Shown here one piece after another: positions 8,968 to 17,921 of a stretch of DNA of 64,000 nucleotides. The stretch covers positions 110,870 through 174,869 of the forward strand of contig NZ_BOOO01000041.1 of the NCBI RefSeq assembly GCF_016863275.1, in the 5' to 3' direction. A program made the position numbers and the translations under genes. The DNA comes from Planotetraspora mira. GTDB taxonomy: Bacteria > Actinomycetota > Actinomycetes > Streptosporangiales > Streptosporangiaceae. Every line of letters begins with the position of its first letter. The stretch's first letter is position 1. The notes below the pieces were generated by a model. It saw only the letters and a list, made by a program, of their open reading frames with translations, was not told the DNA's origin and ran no database searches.

Positions 8968-11023
8968 CCTCCAGGCCCGTGTGACGGGCCAGGAAGGCGA
9001 GTTGGTCGGCCGCGAGCTCCACGGACTTGCTCACGGCACGGGCGCCGTGGCCGACCTCGGTCTCGTTGCGCAGGAGGATCGGGCGGTCCCCGGCCTGGGC
9101 GTGCTGGAGGGCCGCCGCCATCTTCCAGGCGTGCAGCGGATGCACCCGCGTGTCCGAGCCGAAGACGGTGAACAACGTGGCCGGGTAGGACACGCCCTCG
9201 CGGATGCGGTGGAGGGGCGAATAGCCCCACAACCAGCCGAACTCCTCGGGGACGTCGGCCGAGCCGTACTCGACGTTCCAGGTCGCGCCGAGGCCGAACT
9301 TCTCGTAGCGGATCATGTCGAGCAGCGGGGCGGAGCACACCACCGCCGCGTACAGGTCGGGCCGTTGGGTCAGGGCCGCGCCCACGAGGAGGCCTCCGTT
9401 GGAGCCGCCGGAGATCGCGAGCCGGTCGGACGCGGTCACGCCCGTCTCGATCAGATGCTCGGCCGCCGCGTGGAGATCGTCGAAGACGTTCTGCTTGTTG
9501 CCGAGCATGCCCGCGCGATGCCAGCGCTCGCCCTCCTCGCCGCCGCCGCGAAGCTGCGCGATGGCGTAGACGCCACCGGCCTCGACCCAGGCCAGCGTCG
9601 AGGCGGAGAATCCGGGGGTCATCGAGATGCCGAAGCCGCCGTAGCCGTACAGGATGGTGGGCCGGGGCCCCGAGCCCTCGCGGGAGACGACGAGCATGTG
9701 GACCTCGGTGCCGTCCTTGGAGCGGTAGACCACCTGCTCCGTGCGCACCTGCGGCACCTCGACCGCGCCGGGGGGAGCCTCCCAGAGGGTGGTCTCGCCG
9801 GTCAGCACGTCGAACCGGTAGACGGCCGTGGGGGTGACGTTGTCCGTGTAGCTGAACCAGGCCTCGTGGCCGCCTTCCGGGCGCTCGACGATTCCGCCGA
9901 TGGAGCCGAGCCCGGGCACCGGGACCTTCCCGACCCGGTCGCCGCTCTCCAGGGCGTGGATCGAGATCTCGGAGATCGCGTGCCTGGTCCAGCCGACGAG
10001 CATGACGGGTTCGGCGGCCTCGTCGAGGATGGCGAAGTCGGACAGCACGGCCTCGTCGTCCTCGGGGATCAGATCCCGCCAGTGCTCGGGTGTGGGCGTC
10101 TCCGGTGAGGTGACGCAGACCCTGCCGCGCGGGGCGTCGAGGTCGGTGAACACGTAGAGCCTGCCGTCCCTGCCGAACAGCAGCCCGGTCTGGGCGTCCA
10201 CATCCTGCTGGACGGTGACCAGTTCCGGGGCCTCGGCCGGCGAGGCCTCCAGGTCGGCCACCCACAGGTCGTTGCGCGGAGCCGTGCCGCGTGACGCGGA
10301 GACCGACAGCCACCGGCCGTCACGCGAGACCGAGACACCGTAGTAGTTGGTCTTCTCCAGGCCGTCACCGAAGATCATCACGTCGTCGTCGGGCGACTGC
10401 CCGACCTTGTGGAGGTAGACGCGGCGGTGGAACTGCTCCTCGCCCTCGGGAACGGCGGAGGGGGCCAGCTTGCGGACGTAGTAGAACGCCTCGCCGCCGG
10501 GCAGCCAGGCGATGGGGGAGTAGCGGCACCGGTCGATCGGGCCCTCGATGATCGTCCCGTCGGCGACGTCGATCACATAGAGCATCGACTCCTCGTCGCC
10601 GCCCACCGAGATCTGGTACGCCAGCCGGTTGCCCTCCTTGTCCGGCTGGTAGGCGTCCAGCGTGGTGAGGCTGCCGGGGTCGAGGGCGGTGGGGTCGAGC
10701 AGCACCCGCTCGCCCCCGGCGTCGCCGACGTAGAGGACCGGATGCTCCTGATCGGGAGTCCGGCGGGTGAAGAAGCGGCGGTCACCGCGCCACACGGGCG
10801 TCCCGATCGAACCCGACTTCAGCAACGCGGCGACGCGGTCGCGCAGATGGTCGCGGCCGGGGAGGTCGGTGCTCCTGAACAGCGCGTCCTGCGCGTCCAG
10901 CCACTCCTTGGTCGCCGGGTCGTCCGGTTCCTCCAGCCACCGGTACGGATCCGGGACCGGAGTCCCGTGCAGGTCGTCGACGATCTCGTCACGGTGCGCG
11001 AGCGGGTAGGGCTGTCGGGTCAT
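8951..11023 (-). CDS. Prolyl oligopeptidase family serine peptidase (S9A)
   Basis: 690-residue peptidase cleaving short peptides after proline. N-terminal YPLAHRDEIVDDLHGTPVPDPYRWLE is typical of S9A. A beta-propeller occupies about residues 75-420, followed by the alpha/beta hydrolase domain with the triad Ser541 (GGSNGG), Asp624 (FGSDTRVHP) and His659 (EVGHGA). No signal peptide is visible, so it is probably cytoplasmic. Convergent with purU, overlapping 17 nt at the 3' ends. Confidence 0.95.
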   Translation of the reverse strand: MTRQPYPLAHRDEIVDDLHGTPVPDPYRWLEEPDDPATKEWLDAQDALFRSTDLPGRDHLRDRVAALLKSGSIGTPVWRGDRRFFTRRTPDQEHPVLYVGDAGGERVLLDPTALDPGSLTTLDAYQPDKEGNRLAYQISVGGDEESMLYVIDVADGTIIEGPIDRCRYSPIAWLPGGEAFYYVRKLAPSAVPEGEEQFHRRVYLHKVGQSPDDDVMIFGDGLEKTNYYGVSVSRDGRWLSVSASRGTAPRNDLWVADLEASPAEAPELVTVQQDVDAQTGLLFGRDGRLYVFTDLDAPRGRVCVTSPETPTPEHWRDLIPEDDEAVLSDFAILDEAAEPVMLVGWTRHAISEISIHALESGDRVGKVPVPGLGSIGGIVERPEGGHEAWFSYTDNVTPTAVYRFDVLTGETTLWEAPPGAVEVPQVRTEQVVYRSKDGTEVHMLVVSREGSGPRPTILYGYGGFGISMTPGFSASTLAWVEAGGVYAIAQLRGGGEEGERWHRAGMLGNKQNVFDDLHAAAEHLIETGVTASDRLAISGGSNGGLLVGAALTQRPDLYAAVVCSAPLLDMIRYEKFGLGATWNVEYGSADVPEEFGWLWGYSPLHRIREGVSYPATLFTVFGSDTRVHPLHAWKMAAALQHAQAGDRPILLRNETEVGHGARAVSKSVELAADQLAFLARHTGLEVSAGR

Positions 11024-11399
11024 GTTCGCACTTTAAAGCAGTTGGCGGCTGGGAGCGTACACACGTCCTCACTCGGCCAAGACGGGAGTAAAGGGACGTC
11101 AGTCTGGGCATAACGGGCATCAGGCGTCCCAATCGTCGACTCCCGGCCAGGTTATGGGGTGGCGGAGTGGCCGCTCTTAAGGCCACACTTTGGTGAAGGG
11201 CGGGCCGTGGTGACCATCCGCTGGACCGTCCGGCGGAGGTCCTTGTGACGGATGCATCCGGGTCCCAACCGACGGGCCCACAACCAGGGCGCACAGCCGT
11301 GCCGGTGACTGGAGTCCCCGGCTATCCGGTGCCGACGTGTGTGACGGTCACTCCAGGCTGTTCCACGCCGACTTCTGAGATAGCTGTGGAGGCCGGCTG
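11024..11399. other. Intergenic region between divergent oligopeptidase and HNH genes
   Basis: 376 bases with no supportable gene; the open frames are short and GC-driven. An 11-bp palindrome GTGACGGTCAC lies at 11341-11351, 49 nt upstream of the HNH start, and could be a regulator site. Promoters for both flanking genes should lie here. Confidence 0.4.
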
Positions 11400-11909
11400 A
11401 TGCGCCAAGTCCTACTTCTCAATGCCACCTACGAGCCGCTCACCACGCTTGCCCTGCACCGGGCCGTCATCCTGGTGCTGAGGGAGAAAGCGGAGGTCGT
11501 GCATCGTGACGGGCGGGGCGCGGTGCTCCGCTCGGCCACCCGCACGCTCGACGTGCCCTCGGTGATCCGGCTACGCCGATATGTTCGAATCCCCTACCGG
11601 TCCAGGATTCCGCTCACGCGCGCCGCGCTGATGCGCCGTGACGATTTCCGCTGCGCCTACTGCGGGCAGCGGGCCGAGACCATCGACCACGTCATTCCAC
11701 GTTCCAAGGGAGGCCCTCACACCTGGGAGAACTGCGTCGCTTCCTGCATGCCGTGCAATCACAGCAAGGCCGACAGACTGCTGGAGGACCTGGGGTGGAC
11801 GCTACGCGTCGCCCCGGTGGTGCCACACGGCGTCCACTGGCGGCTCATCGGCGCGCAGTTCGATGGAGACCCCCAGTGGGCGCCCTACCTGTCGGAGTCC
11901 GCGGCATGA
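11400..11909 (+). CDS. HNH endonuclease family protein
   Basis: 169 residues. The C-terminal half has a complete HNH/zinc module: CAYCG, IDHVIPRSKGG (the catalytic His), WENCVASCMPCNHSKADR. The N-terminal half (QVLLLNATYEPLTTLALHRA) is the conserved extension found in a widespread actinobacterial HNH family, one copy of which is usually chromosomal housekeeping rather than part of a mobile element. ATG at 11400 follows GGAGGCCGGCTG. The GNAT at 11920 starts 11 nt after the stop. Confidence 0.9.
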   Translation: MRQVLLLNATYEPLTTLALHRAVILVLREKAEVVHRDGRGAVLRSATRTLDVPSVIRLRRYVRIPYRSRIPLTRAALMRRDDFRCAYCGQRAETIDHVIPRSKGGPHTWENCVASCMPCNHSKADRLLEDLGWTLRVAPVVPHGVHWRLIGAQFDGDPQWAPYLSESAA

Positions 11910-11919
11910 CGATGGCCGG

Positions 11920-12735
11920 ATGAACTGGACGTTCACCGCCGACGCAGAGGAATACGCGGCGGCGGCGGAGCCATGGCTGCTCCGCGACCCGGTGCGCAAC
12001 ACGGTCCCGCTTACCGTGCTGCGCGGGTTGCGGAGCGGCCAGTTCGCGGAGGACCCGCTGATGGGCTGGCTGGCCGACGACGACTCCGTCGCCGGCGCGG
12101 TGAGCCACACCCCGCCCTACCCCCTGCTTCTCGGCTGTGTCCCGCCGGAGAGCCTGCCGTCGCTGGCGGCCGGTCTGATCGAGCTCGACCGGGCGATTCC
12201 CGGCGTGAGCGGGCCGCTCGCCCTGGTGGAGGCCTTCGCCCGGGAATGGTGGCGGCCAGAGGTGGGACGCCGTTCCGAGCGCCTCTACCGGCTCGGCTCT
12301 CTCGCACCCTGCACCGTCCCCGGCAAGCCCCGTACGGCTGTCGCGTCCGACCTCCCGGAGGCCACGCGGTGGTTCGTCGCCTTCCAGAACGAGGCCGAGG
12401 TGGATGTCGAGGCTGACCCCACGCCGGTGGTCTCGGCCCGGATCAACCGGGAGGAGCTGATCTGGTGGGAGGACGGCGACCGGCCGGTCGCGCTCGCCGC
12501 GGTGTCTTCGCCCATCGCGGGGATGTCCCGGGTCGGGCCCGTCTATACCCCGCCTGAGCTGCGACGACGGGGGTACGGCTCGGCGGTGACGCATGCGGTC
12601 ACGCACAAGGCCCTCGACGACGGCGCCGCCGAGGTCCTGCTGTTCACCGACCTGGACAACCCCACCTCGAACTCGATCTACCAGAGCCTCGGCTACCGTC
12701 CGGTCGAGGACTACGCCTCGATCCGTTTCGGCTAG
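11920..12735 (+). CDS. GNAT family N-acetyltransferase
   Basis: 271 residues. The N-terminal half is a divergent all-alpha/beta part, and the C-terminal half is a GNAT domain with VGPVYTPPELRRRGYGSAVT (acetyl-CoA loop RRRGYG, about residue 210) followed by TDLDNPTSNSIYQSLGY. This two-part architecture is common in actinobacterial GNATs of unknown substrate. The ATG at 11920 is chosen because it starts at the first plausible residue (MNWTF); its ribosome binding site is weak, so coupling to the HNH gene is likely. Confidence 0.85.
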   Translation: MNWTFTADAEEYAAAAEPWLLRDPVRNTVPLTVLRGLRSGQFAEDPLMGWLADDDSVAGAVSHTPPYPLLLGCVPPESLPSLAAGLIELDRAIPGVSGPLALVEAFAREWWRPEVGRRSERLYRLGSLAPCTVPGKPRTAVASDLPEATRWFVAFQNEAEVDVEADPTPVVSARINREELIWWEDGDRPVALAAVSSPIAGMSRVGPVYTPPELRRRGYGSAVTHAVTHKALDDGAAEVLLFTDLDNPTSNSIYQSLGYRPVEDYASIRFG

Positions 12736-12761
12736 AAGCGGGCGAGCCGTACCCTGAGGGC

Positions 12762-12971
12762 ATGCCGCGTTACGACTACCGCTGCCGCGCCTGCGGATCG
12801 ACGTTCGAGCTCAACCGGCCCATGGCCGAGTCCAACGCCCCGGCGGCCTGCCCGTCGGGACACGACGACACCGTGAAGCTGCTGTCCACGGTCGCGGTCA
12901 CGGGCAAGGCCGCCGCCGCGCCTCGCCCCGCGTCCGGCGGAGGTTGTTGCGGCGGCGGTTGTTGCGGCTAG
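12762..12971 (+). CDS. FmdB family zinc-ribbon protein
   Basis: 69 residues beginning MPRYDYRCRACGSTFE, the canonical start of the FmdB/CxxC zinc-ribbon family, with CxxC at 9-12 and a second Cys at CPSGHDD. The C-terminus ends in a GGCC-repeat tail (GGGCCGGGCCG) that could bind metal. The family's cellular role is unsettled; regulatory or metal-binding functions have been proposed. It follows the GNAT by 26 nt. Confidence 0.88.
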   Translation: MPRYDYRCRACGSTFELNRPMAESNAPAACPSGHDDTVKLLSTVAVTGKAAAAPRPASGGGCCGGGCCG

Positions 12972-13014
12972 CCCCGCGTTCGGCGGCGGTTGCTGCGGTC
13001 AGCCCTTCGCGGGC

Positions 13015-13497
13015 TCAGGCCGCGGCGCGGCGCTGGAAGGGCAGGTAGCGCTCGGCCAGATGCGGCCGGGCGGGCACGTCGGTCGGTTCGACCGAGACGA
13101 TCCGGTCGAACCGGAAGGCCCGGATTCCCCGGCGCATCCGGCACCAGCCCACCAGATACCAGTGATCGCGGTGGACCAGGCAGGTCACCGGCTCGACGTC
13201 GCGGACGGTGAGCCGGCCGCCGGCATCGAGGTACTGCAGGCGGATCACCAGCCGTGCGCTGATCGCGTTCGCCACGGACCTGGCGCGCCGGGCGACGTCG
13301 GGGGGCAGCGGCGTGGTGAGGGTCGACAGGGTGGTGGCGATGACGTCGTCGTCCAGGTCGAGGTGCTCGAACGCGTGACGGAGCCCGCGACGGGCGGTCA
13401 CGGATTGCGGCCCTGCCCCCAGATGAGCGAGGGACAGGGCCAGAGCGGCGAGTTCAGCGGTCGTCAGCGGTGCCGGGTGCCTTGTGACGTTGGCCAT
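13015..13497 (-). CDS. WYL-domain protein lacking an HTH
   Basis: 160 residues. The C-terminal half is a WYL ligand-binding domain: HRDHWYLVGWCRMRRGIRAFRFDRI carries the W-Y-L core and the basic/aromatic ligand face. The N-terminal 70 residues are an Ala/Leu-rich helical segment, with no winged helix of the DeoR-like type that usually precedes WYL domains. It may be a stand-alone sensor or a truncated regulator. ATG at 13497; the ilvD gene lies upstream on the same strand, ending 55 nt away. Confidence 0.75.
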   Translation of the reverse strand: MANVTRHPAPLTTAELAALALSLAHLGAGPQSVTARRGLRHAFEHLDLDDDVIATTLSTLTTPLPPDVARRARSVANAISARLVIRLQYLDAGGRLTVRDVEPVTCLVHRDHWYLVGWCRMRRGIRAFRFDRIVSVEPTDVPARPHLAERYLPFQRRAAA

Positions 13498-13552
13498 ACC
13501 TTGACGATAACTGGCACCACCGACATTTTTCCGAACGAATTATCGCAATCCG

Positions 13553-15391
13553 CTACCGAGACAGCTGCGTAAGGTCGCGGGACGCCCCGGTGGAGGCCGA
13601 GGTCGTCATCGCCGCGTACGCCTGCAGGGCCACGGAGACCGGACGGTGCCGGTCGCGCGGGCGGAAGCCGCCGAGGTCGGCGATCAGCCGCTCCCGCCGG
13701 CCGGCGAGCTCGTCGTCGGCCACCTTCAGCTCGATGGAACGGCCCGGGATGTCGATCTCGACGGTGTCGCCGTCCTCCACCAGGGCGATCAGGCCGCCCT
13801 CGGCCGCCTCGGGTGAGGCGTGGCCGATGGACAGGCCGGACGTCCCGCCGGAGAACCGGCCGTCCGTGACCAGGGCACATGCCTTGCCGAGGCCCTTGCC
13901 CTTGAGGAAGCTCGTCGGGTAGAGCATCTCCTGCATGCCGGGGCCGCCCTTGGGACCCTCGTAGCGGATGACGACCACGTCACCGGCCTTGACCTTGCCG
14001 CCGAGGATGCCGTCGACCGCGTCCTCCTGGGACTCGAACACGACCGCGGGGCCGGAGAACCGCCAGATCGACTCGTCGACCCCGGCCGTCTTCACGATGC
14101 AGCCGTCGGGGGCGATGTTGCCGTACAGCACGGCAAGTCCGCCGTCACGGGTGTAGGCGTGCTCCGAGTCGCGGATGCAGCCGTCGGCCCGGTCGAGGTC
14201 GAGCGAGTCCCAGCGGGCGCTCTGCGAGTAGGCCTTCACGGTCCGGACGTTTCCCGGAGCCGCGTGCCACAACTCCATCGCCTCGTCGGTGACCGTCGGG
14301 GACTTGGGGTCCCACTGCGAGAGGTGGTCGCCGAGAGAGGCGGAGTGGATGCTGTGGACACCGCGCTGCAGGAGCCCCGCCCGGTCGAGCTCGCCCAGGA
14401 TCGCGGGGATGCCGCCCGCGCGGTGCACGTCCTCGACGTGGTACTTCGCGGTGGCCGGCGCGACCTTGCACAGGCACGGCACGCGCAGTGAGACCTCGTT
14501 GATCTCCTTGAGCCCGAAGTCGACCCCCGCCTCCCTGGCGGCCGCGAGCAGGTGGAGGATCGTGTTGGTCGATCCGCCCATCGCGACGTCGAGGGCCATG
14601 GCGTTCTCGAAGGCGTCGCGGGTGGCGATGTTCTTCGGCAGGACCGACTCGTCGTCCTGCTCGTAGTAGCGCTTGGTGATCTCGACCACCGTGCGGCCGG
14701 CCTCTTCGAAGAGCGCCTTGCGGGCGGTGTGGGTGGCGAGGACGGTCCCGTTTCCCGGCAGGGCCAGTCCGATCGCCTCGGTGAGGCAGTTCATCGAGTT
14801 GGCGGTGAACATCCCGCTGCAGGACCCGCAGGTCGGGCAGGCGTTCTCCTCCATCTCCAGGAGGTCGGCGTCGGAGACGCTGTCGTCGGCCGCGGCGATC
14901 ATCGGGTCGATCAGGTCGAGTTTGCGGCCCGGTGTCTTGCCGGCCTCCATGGGGCCGCCGGAGACGAAGACCGTCGGGATGTTCAGCCGGAAGGCGGCGA
15001 GCAGCATGCCGGGCGTGATCTTGTCGCAGTTGGAGATGCAGATCAGCGCGTCCGCGCAGTGCGCGTTGACCATGTACTCGACGGCGTCCGCGATCAGCTC
15101 GCGGGACGGCAGCGAGTAGAGCATGCCGCCGTGGCCCATCGCGATGCCGTCGTCGACCGCGATCGTGTTGAACTCGCGGGGGATCGCGCCAGCCTCACGG
15201 ACCGCCGCGGCCACCACGTCGCCCACCTCGCGCAGGTGAACGTGGCCGGGGACGAACTGGGTGAAACTGTTGGCCACCGCGATGATCGGTTTACCGAAGT
15301 CGGCGCCCGCTACACCCGTCGCCCGGAGCAGCGCCCGGGCACCGGCCATGTTCCTGCCGTGTGTGACCGTACGAGACCTGAGGGCGGGCAT
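13553..15391 (-). CDS. ilvD: Dihydroxy-acid dehydratase
   Basis: Fe-S dehydratase of branched-chain amino acid synthesis, converting 2,3-dihydroxy-isovalerate or -methylvalerate to the 2-keto acids. Length 612 residues matches the long (E. coli type) subfamily. Cluster cysteines are visible in CISNCDK and [11 protein letters not shown], and the C-terminal GRFSGGTSG loop with the base Ser is intact. ATG at 15391 has GGGAG seven nt upstream. A perfect inverted repeat lies 16 nt before the start (15407-15423). Confidence 0.97.
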   Translation of the reverse strand: MPALRSRTVTHGRNMAGARALLRATGVAGADFGKPIIAVANSFTQFVPGHVHLREVGDVVAAAVREAGAIPREFNTIAVDDGIAMGHGGMLYSLPSRELIADAVEYMVNAHCADALICISNCDKITPGMLLAAFRLNIPTVFVSGGPMEAGKTPGRKLDLIDPMIAAADDSVSDADLLEMEENACPTCGSCSGMFTANSMNCLTEAIGLALPGNGTVLATHTARKALFEEAGRTVVEITKRYYEQDDESVLPKNIATRDAFENAMALDVAMGGSTNTILHLLAAAREAGVDFGLKEINEVSLRVPCLCKVAPATAKYHVEDVHRAGGIPAILGELDRAGLLQRGVHSIHSASLGDHLSQWDPKSPTVTDEAMELWHAAPGNVRTVKAYSQSARWDSLDLDRADGCIRDSEHAYTRDGGLAVLYGNIAPDGCIVKTAGVDESIWRFSGPAVVFESQEDAVDGILGGKVKAGDVVVIRYEGPKGGPGMQEMLYPTSFLKGKGLGKACALVTDGRFSGGTSGLSIGHASPEAAEGGLIALVEDGDTVEIDIPGRSIELKVADDELAGRRERLIADLGGFRPRDRHRPVSVALQAYAAMTTSASTGASRDLTQLSR

Positions 15392-15406
15392 GGCCTGACT
15401 CCCATC

Positions 15407-15423
15407 AGAAGACTATGAGTCTT
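15407..15423 (-). promoter_or_regulatory. Inverted repeat upstream of ilvD
   Basis: GAAGACT-ATG-AGTCTTC, a perfect 7-bp inverted repeat with a 3-nt centre, sits between the presumed promoter and the ilvD ribosome binding site. The position suits an operator or a small 5' hairpin. No regulator can be assigned. Confidence 0.4.
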
Positions 15424-15465
15424 CAAATGGTACGGCGCTCGCCCGACTGCTGAGACCCCGGTCCA

Positions 15466-16293
15466 CTACTCGGGATATCGCGGAGGAAGGACCCGGTCGG
15501 CGGCCCGGTAGATCGACTCGACCTCCGCGGTCGTGAGGGACCGTTCCCGCTTGGTGATCCACTTGCGGACCATGCTGCCGGAGAAGACGTCCACCTCGCG
15601 GATGTTGAGGATCCGCCACGGTATCGCCGGGCCGTAGATCGCGAGCGAGGGGACGACCGTGACCTCACGGCCGAGGGCCTTGCTGATCAGGTCGCTGGCC
15701 TGCGAGGCCTCCCACCGGGCCTCGTCGAGCCTGGGCTTGCGGTTGAACGGCCCGTGGAAGAGCTTGCGATGCGACTGCACCCGGACCGGAAGCCGCCGGT
15801 CCCATTTCTCGGAGTCCACCGCGTACACGCCGGTGGGGCCGACGACCAGGTGGTCGATCTGGGCCTCGCTCCCGGGGATCGCGCGCGCGTGCAGGGTCCG
15901 GTAGCCGCTCCGCTCCAACTTCTTGAGCTGGCCCTCCGTGCGCCGCTCCGCCGCGGAGGCACGTCTCCACGCGGGGATCGAGGAGACGGTCCGCGCCCGA
16001 TAGACCGTGTCGGCCACGGCCGCGATGATCGCGAAGGTGACTCCGATCCGCCAACTCGCCAGCAGAACGCCCGTGACGACACCGACGCCCAGCGCGATCA
16101 GCACACGTAGGCGCAGATGGCGGTAACGGGGATGCTGGAGCAGGCTCTTGACGGACGCACGCTCGACAGGCGCATAGGTAGACGCTGGAGCGTCAGGTGC
16201 TGTCGGGGCTCGCTCCGACGTGTGGTCACTGACCCAGATGGGTGACGTATCGTGACCGTCTTCTGGCGCTAGACCGGTATCCACATCACTCAC
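15466..16293 (-). CDS. NERD-domain membrane protein
   Basis: 275 residues. A Pro/Ala-rich cytoplasmic N-terminus is followed by two hydrophobic segments (about 65-100), then a nuclease-related NERD domain (about 120-230) with AIPGSEAQIDHLVVGPTGVYAVDSE, the D-x-x-x and E/D-x-K-like core of this nuclease-like fold (here SEKWD). NERD proteins are suspected DNA-processing or sensing proteins. The start ATG at 16293 gives a long disordered N-terminus. Divergent from the amidase gene. Confidence 0.8.
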   Translation of the reverse strand: MSDVDTGLAPEDGHDTSPIWVSDHTSERAPTAPDAPASTYAPVERASVKSLLQHPRYRHLRLRVLIALGVGVVTGVLLASWRIGVTFAIIAAVADTVYRARTVSSIPAWRRASAAERRTEGQLKKLERSGYRTLHARAIPGSEAQIDHLVVGPTGVYAVDSEKWDRRLPVRVQSHRKLFHGPFNRKPRLDEARWEASQASDLISKALGREVTVVPSLAIYGPAIPWRILNIREVDVFSGSMVRKWITKRERSLTTAEVESIYRAADRVLPPRYPE

Positions 16294-16427
16294 GGTAGTT
16301 GAGGTGTCGGCAGGTGCCTAGTGTTGGATGGTTCATACTTTTGTGGCCTGCTTGAGCTGATTCGCCGTCGTCCAAGCCGGGTATCTTCTCTAGATATCTT
16401 GGCCTCTTCGGCCTACCGTTCAGTAGC

Positions 16428-17855
16428 GTGGCGCACATTCATGATCTTACCGCCCTAGAGCAGGCGGCGGCCGTACGAACGCGGGAACTGTCCCCGGTGG
16501 AGATCACCGAGCACTACCTGGAACGTGCCGGACGGCTCGACCACGCCGTGGGCGCATTCGTCACCCTCACCGCCGATCGGGCACTCGACCAGGCGCGTGA
16601 ACAGGAGGCACGGATCGCGGGCGAGGAGGCCGGCGACCTGCCGCCCCTGCTCGGGGTCCCGGTGCCCATCAAGGACCTCAACTTCGTGAAGGACGTGCCG
16701 ATCCACTTCGGCTCGGCGACCTACGACGGGTTCGTCGCGCCGGTGGACGACAGCGTGGTCGAGCGTCTCAGGGACGCGGGCACGATCATGCTGGGCAAGA
16801 CCAGCACGCCGGAGTTCGGGCTGCCGTGCTACACCGAGACCTACGTGAGCGAGCCGGCGCGCACGCCCTGGGACCTGTCCAGATCCGCGGGCGGGTCGAG
16901 CGGGGGAGCGGCGGCCGCTGTCGCGGCCGGGCTCGCCCCCGCGGCCCAGGGCAGCGACGGCGCGGGCTCGATCCGGATCCCCGCGTCGCTCTGCGGCCTG
17001 TACGGCATCAAGCCGACGAGGGGCCGGATCTCGTACGCGCCGATCGTCCCCGACCTCGCGGGGCTGTCGACCAACGGGCCGATCACCAGGAACGTCGCGG
17101 ACGCCGCGGCCCTGCTCGACGTGATGGCGCACAACAACCCCGGAGACCTCTACTGGGCGCCGCCGCCGGCGCTGGGGTCGTTCTCGGCCTATGTGGGCAG
17201 GGAGCCCGGCCGGCTGCGGATCGCCCGCTACGCCACTCCCGCCGTTCCCGGCGCGCAGGTCGACCCCGACGTGCTCGCGGCCTACGAGAGCGCGTCGGCC
17301 GTACTCGAGTCGCTCGGTCACGACGTCGAGGAGATCGCGCCGCCGTTCGGAGCGGACATGGTCCCGGAGTTCGAGAAGTTGTGGTTCAGCTTCGCCTGCA
17401 TGCACCCGGTCTCCAAGGAGATGGAACCGAAGCTGCGCCCGCTCACCGCGTGGCTGCGCGAGCGCGGTCAGGCCGTCCCCGCGCCCGCCTTCCTCCAGGC
17501 GCAGTCGGCGCTGCAACTGGCCACCAGGTTCGCGTCGCTGGTCACCGATCAGTACGACGCCGTGCTGACTCCCACGGTCACCCGGCTGCCCGTGCCGGTG
17601 GGCTGGTTCGAGGACGTCGACTCCCCGGAGGAGACCTTCGAGCGGATGAAGGGCTTCGCCCCCTTCGCCGCGATGTACAACGTCAGCGGCCAGCCGGCCG
17701 TCAACCTCCCGCTCTACTGGACGCCGGACGGACTGCCCGTCGGCGTCATGCTCGGGGGTCGTTTCGGCGACGAGGGCACGCTCATCTCGCTGTCCGCCCA
17801 GGTCGAGGCGTCCGTGGGCGGCTTCTGGGGTGCCCGGCGGCCGCCGGTCTGGTGA
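16428..17855 (+). CDS. Amidase signature family hydrolase
   Basis: 475 residues with the full amidase signature: catalytic Lys in VPIKDLNFV, and the Gly/Ser-rich stretch SAGGSSGGAAAAVAAGLAP followed by GSDGAGSIRIPAS that carries the cis- and nucleophilic serines. It hydrolyses amide bonds; the substrate is unknown, and the lack of a gatB/gatC neighbour argues against GatA. GTG at 16428 has no ribosome binding site, so translation may be leaderless; TAGATA near 16391 is a possible -10. Confidence 0.9.
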   Translation: MAHIHDLTALEQAAAVRTRELSPVEITEHYLERAGRLDHAVGAFVTLTADRALDQAREQEARIAGEEAGDLPPLLGVPVPIKDLNFVKDVPIHFGSATYDGFVAPVDDSVVERLRDAGTIMLGKTSTPEFGLPCYTETYVSEPARTPWDLSRSAGGSSGGAAAAVAAGLAPAAQGSDGAGSIRIPASLCGLYGIKPTRGRISYAPIVPDLAGLSTNGPITRNVADAAALLDVMAHNNPGDLYWAPPPALGSFSAYVGREPGRLRIARYATPAVPGAQVDPDVLAAYESASAVLESLGHDVEEIAPPFGADMVPEFEKLWFSFACMHPVSKEMEPKLRPLTAWLRERGQAVPAPAFLQAQSALQLATRFASLVTDQYDAVLTPTVTRLPVPVGWFEDVDSPEETFERMKGFAPFAAMYNVSGQPAVNLPLYWTPDGLPVGVMLGGRFGDEGTLISLSAQVEASVGGFWGARRPPVW

Positions 17856-17917
17856 GACGACCGGTCCGGTGAGACGACCGGTCCGGTGCGACGTCGGGCC
17901 TGGTGAGACGAAAGGCC
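17851..17917. repeat. Four imperfect 17-bp tandem repeats
   Basis: The unit GGTGAGACGACCGGTCC occurs perfectly at 17851-17867 and 17868-17884, then as diverged copies at 17885-17901 and 17902-17917. The first copy contains the amidase stop codon. It lies between convergent genes and might have arisen by slippage; each unit carries the self-complementary ACCGGT or a remnant. Confidence 0.8.
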
Positions 17918-17921
17918 GCCG

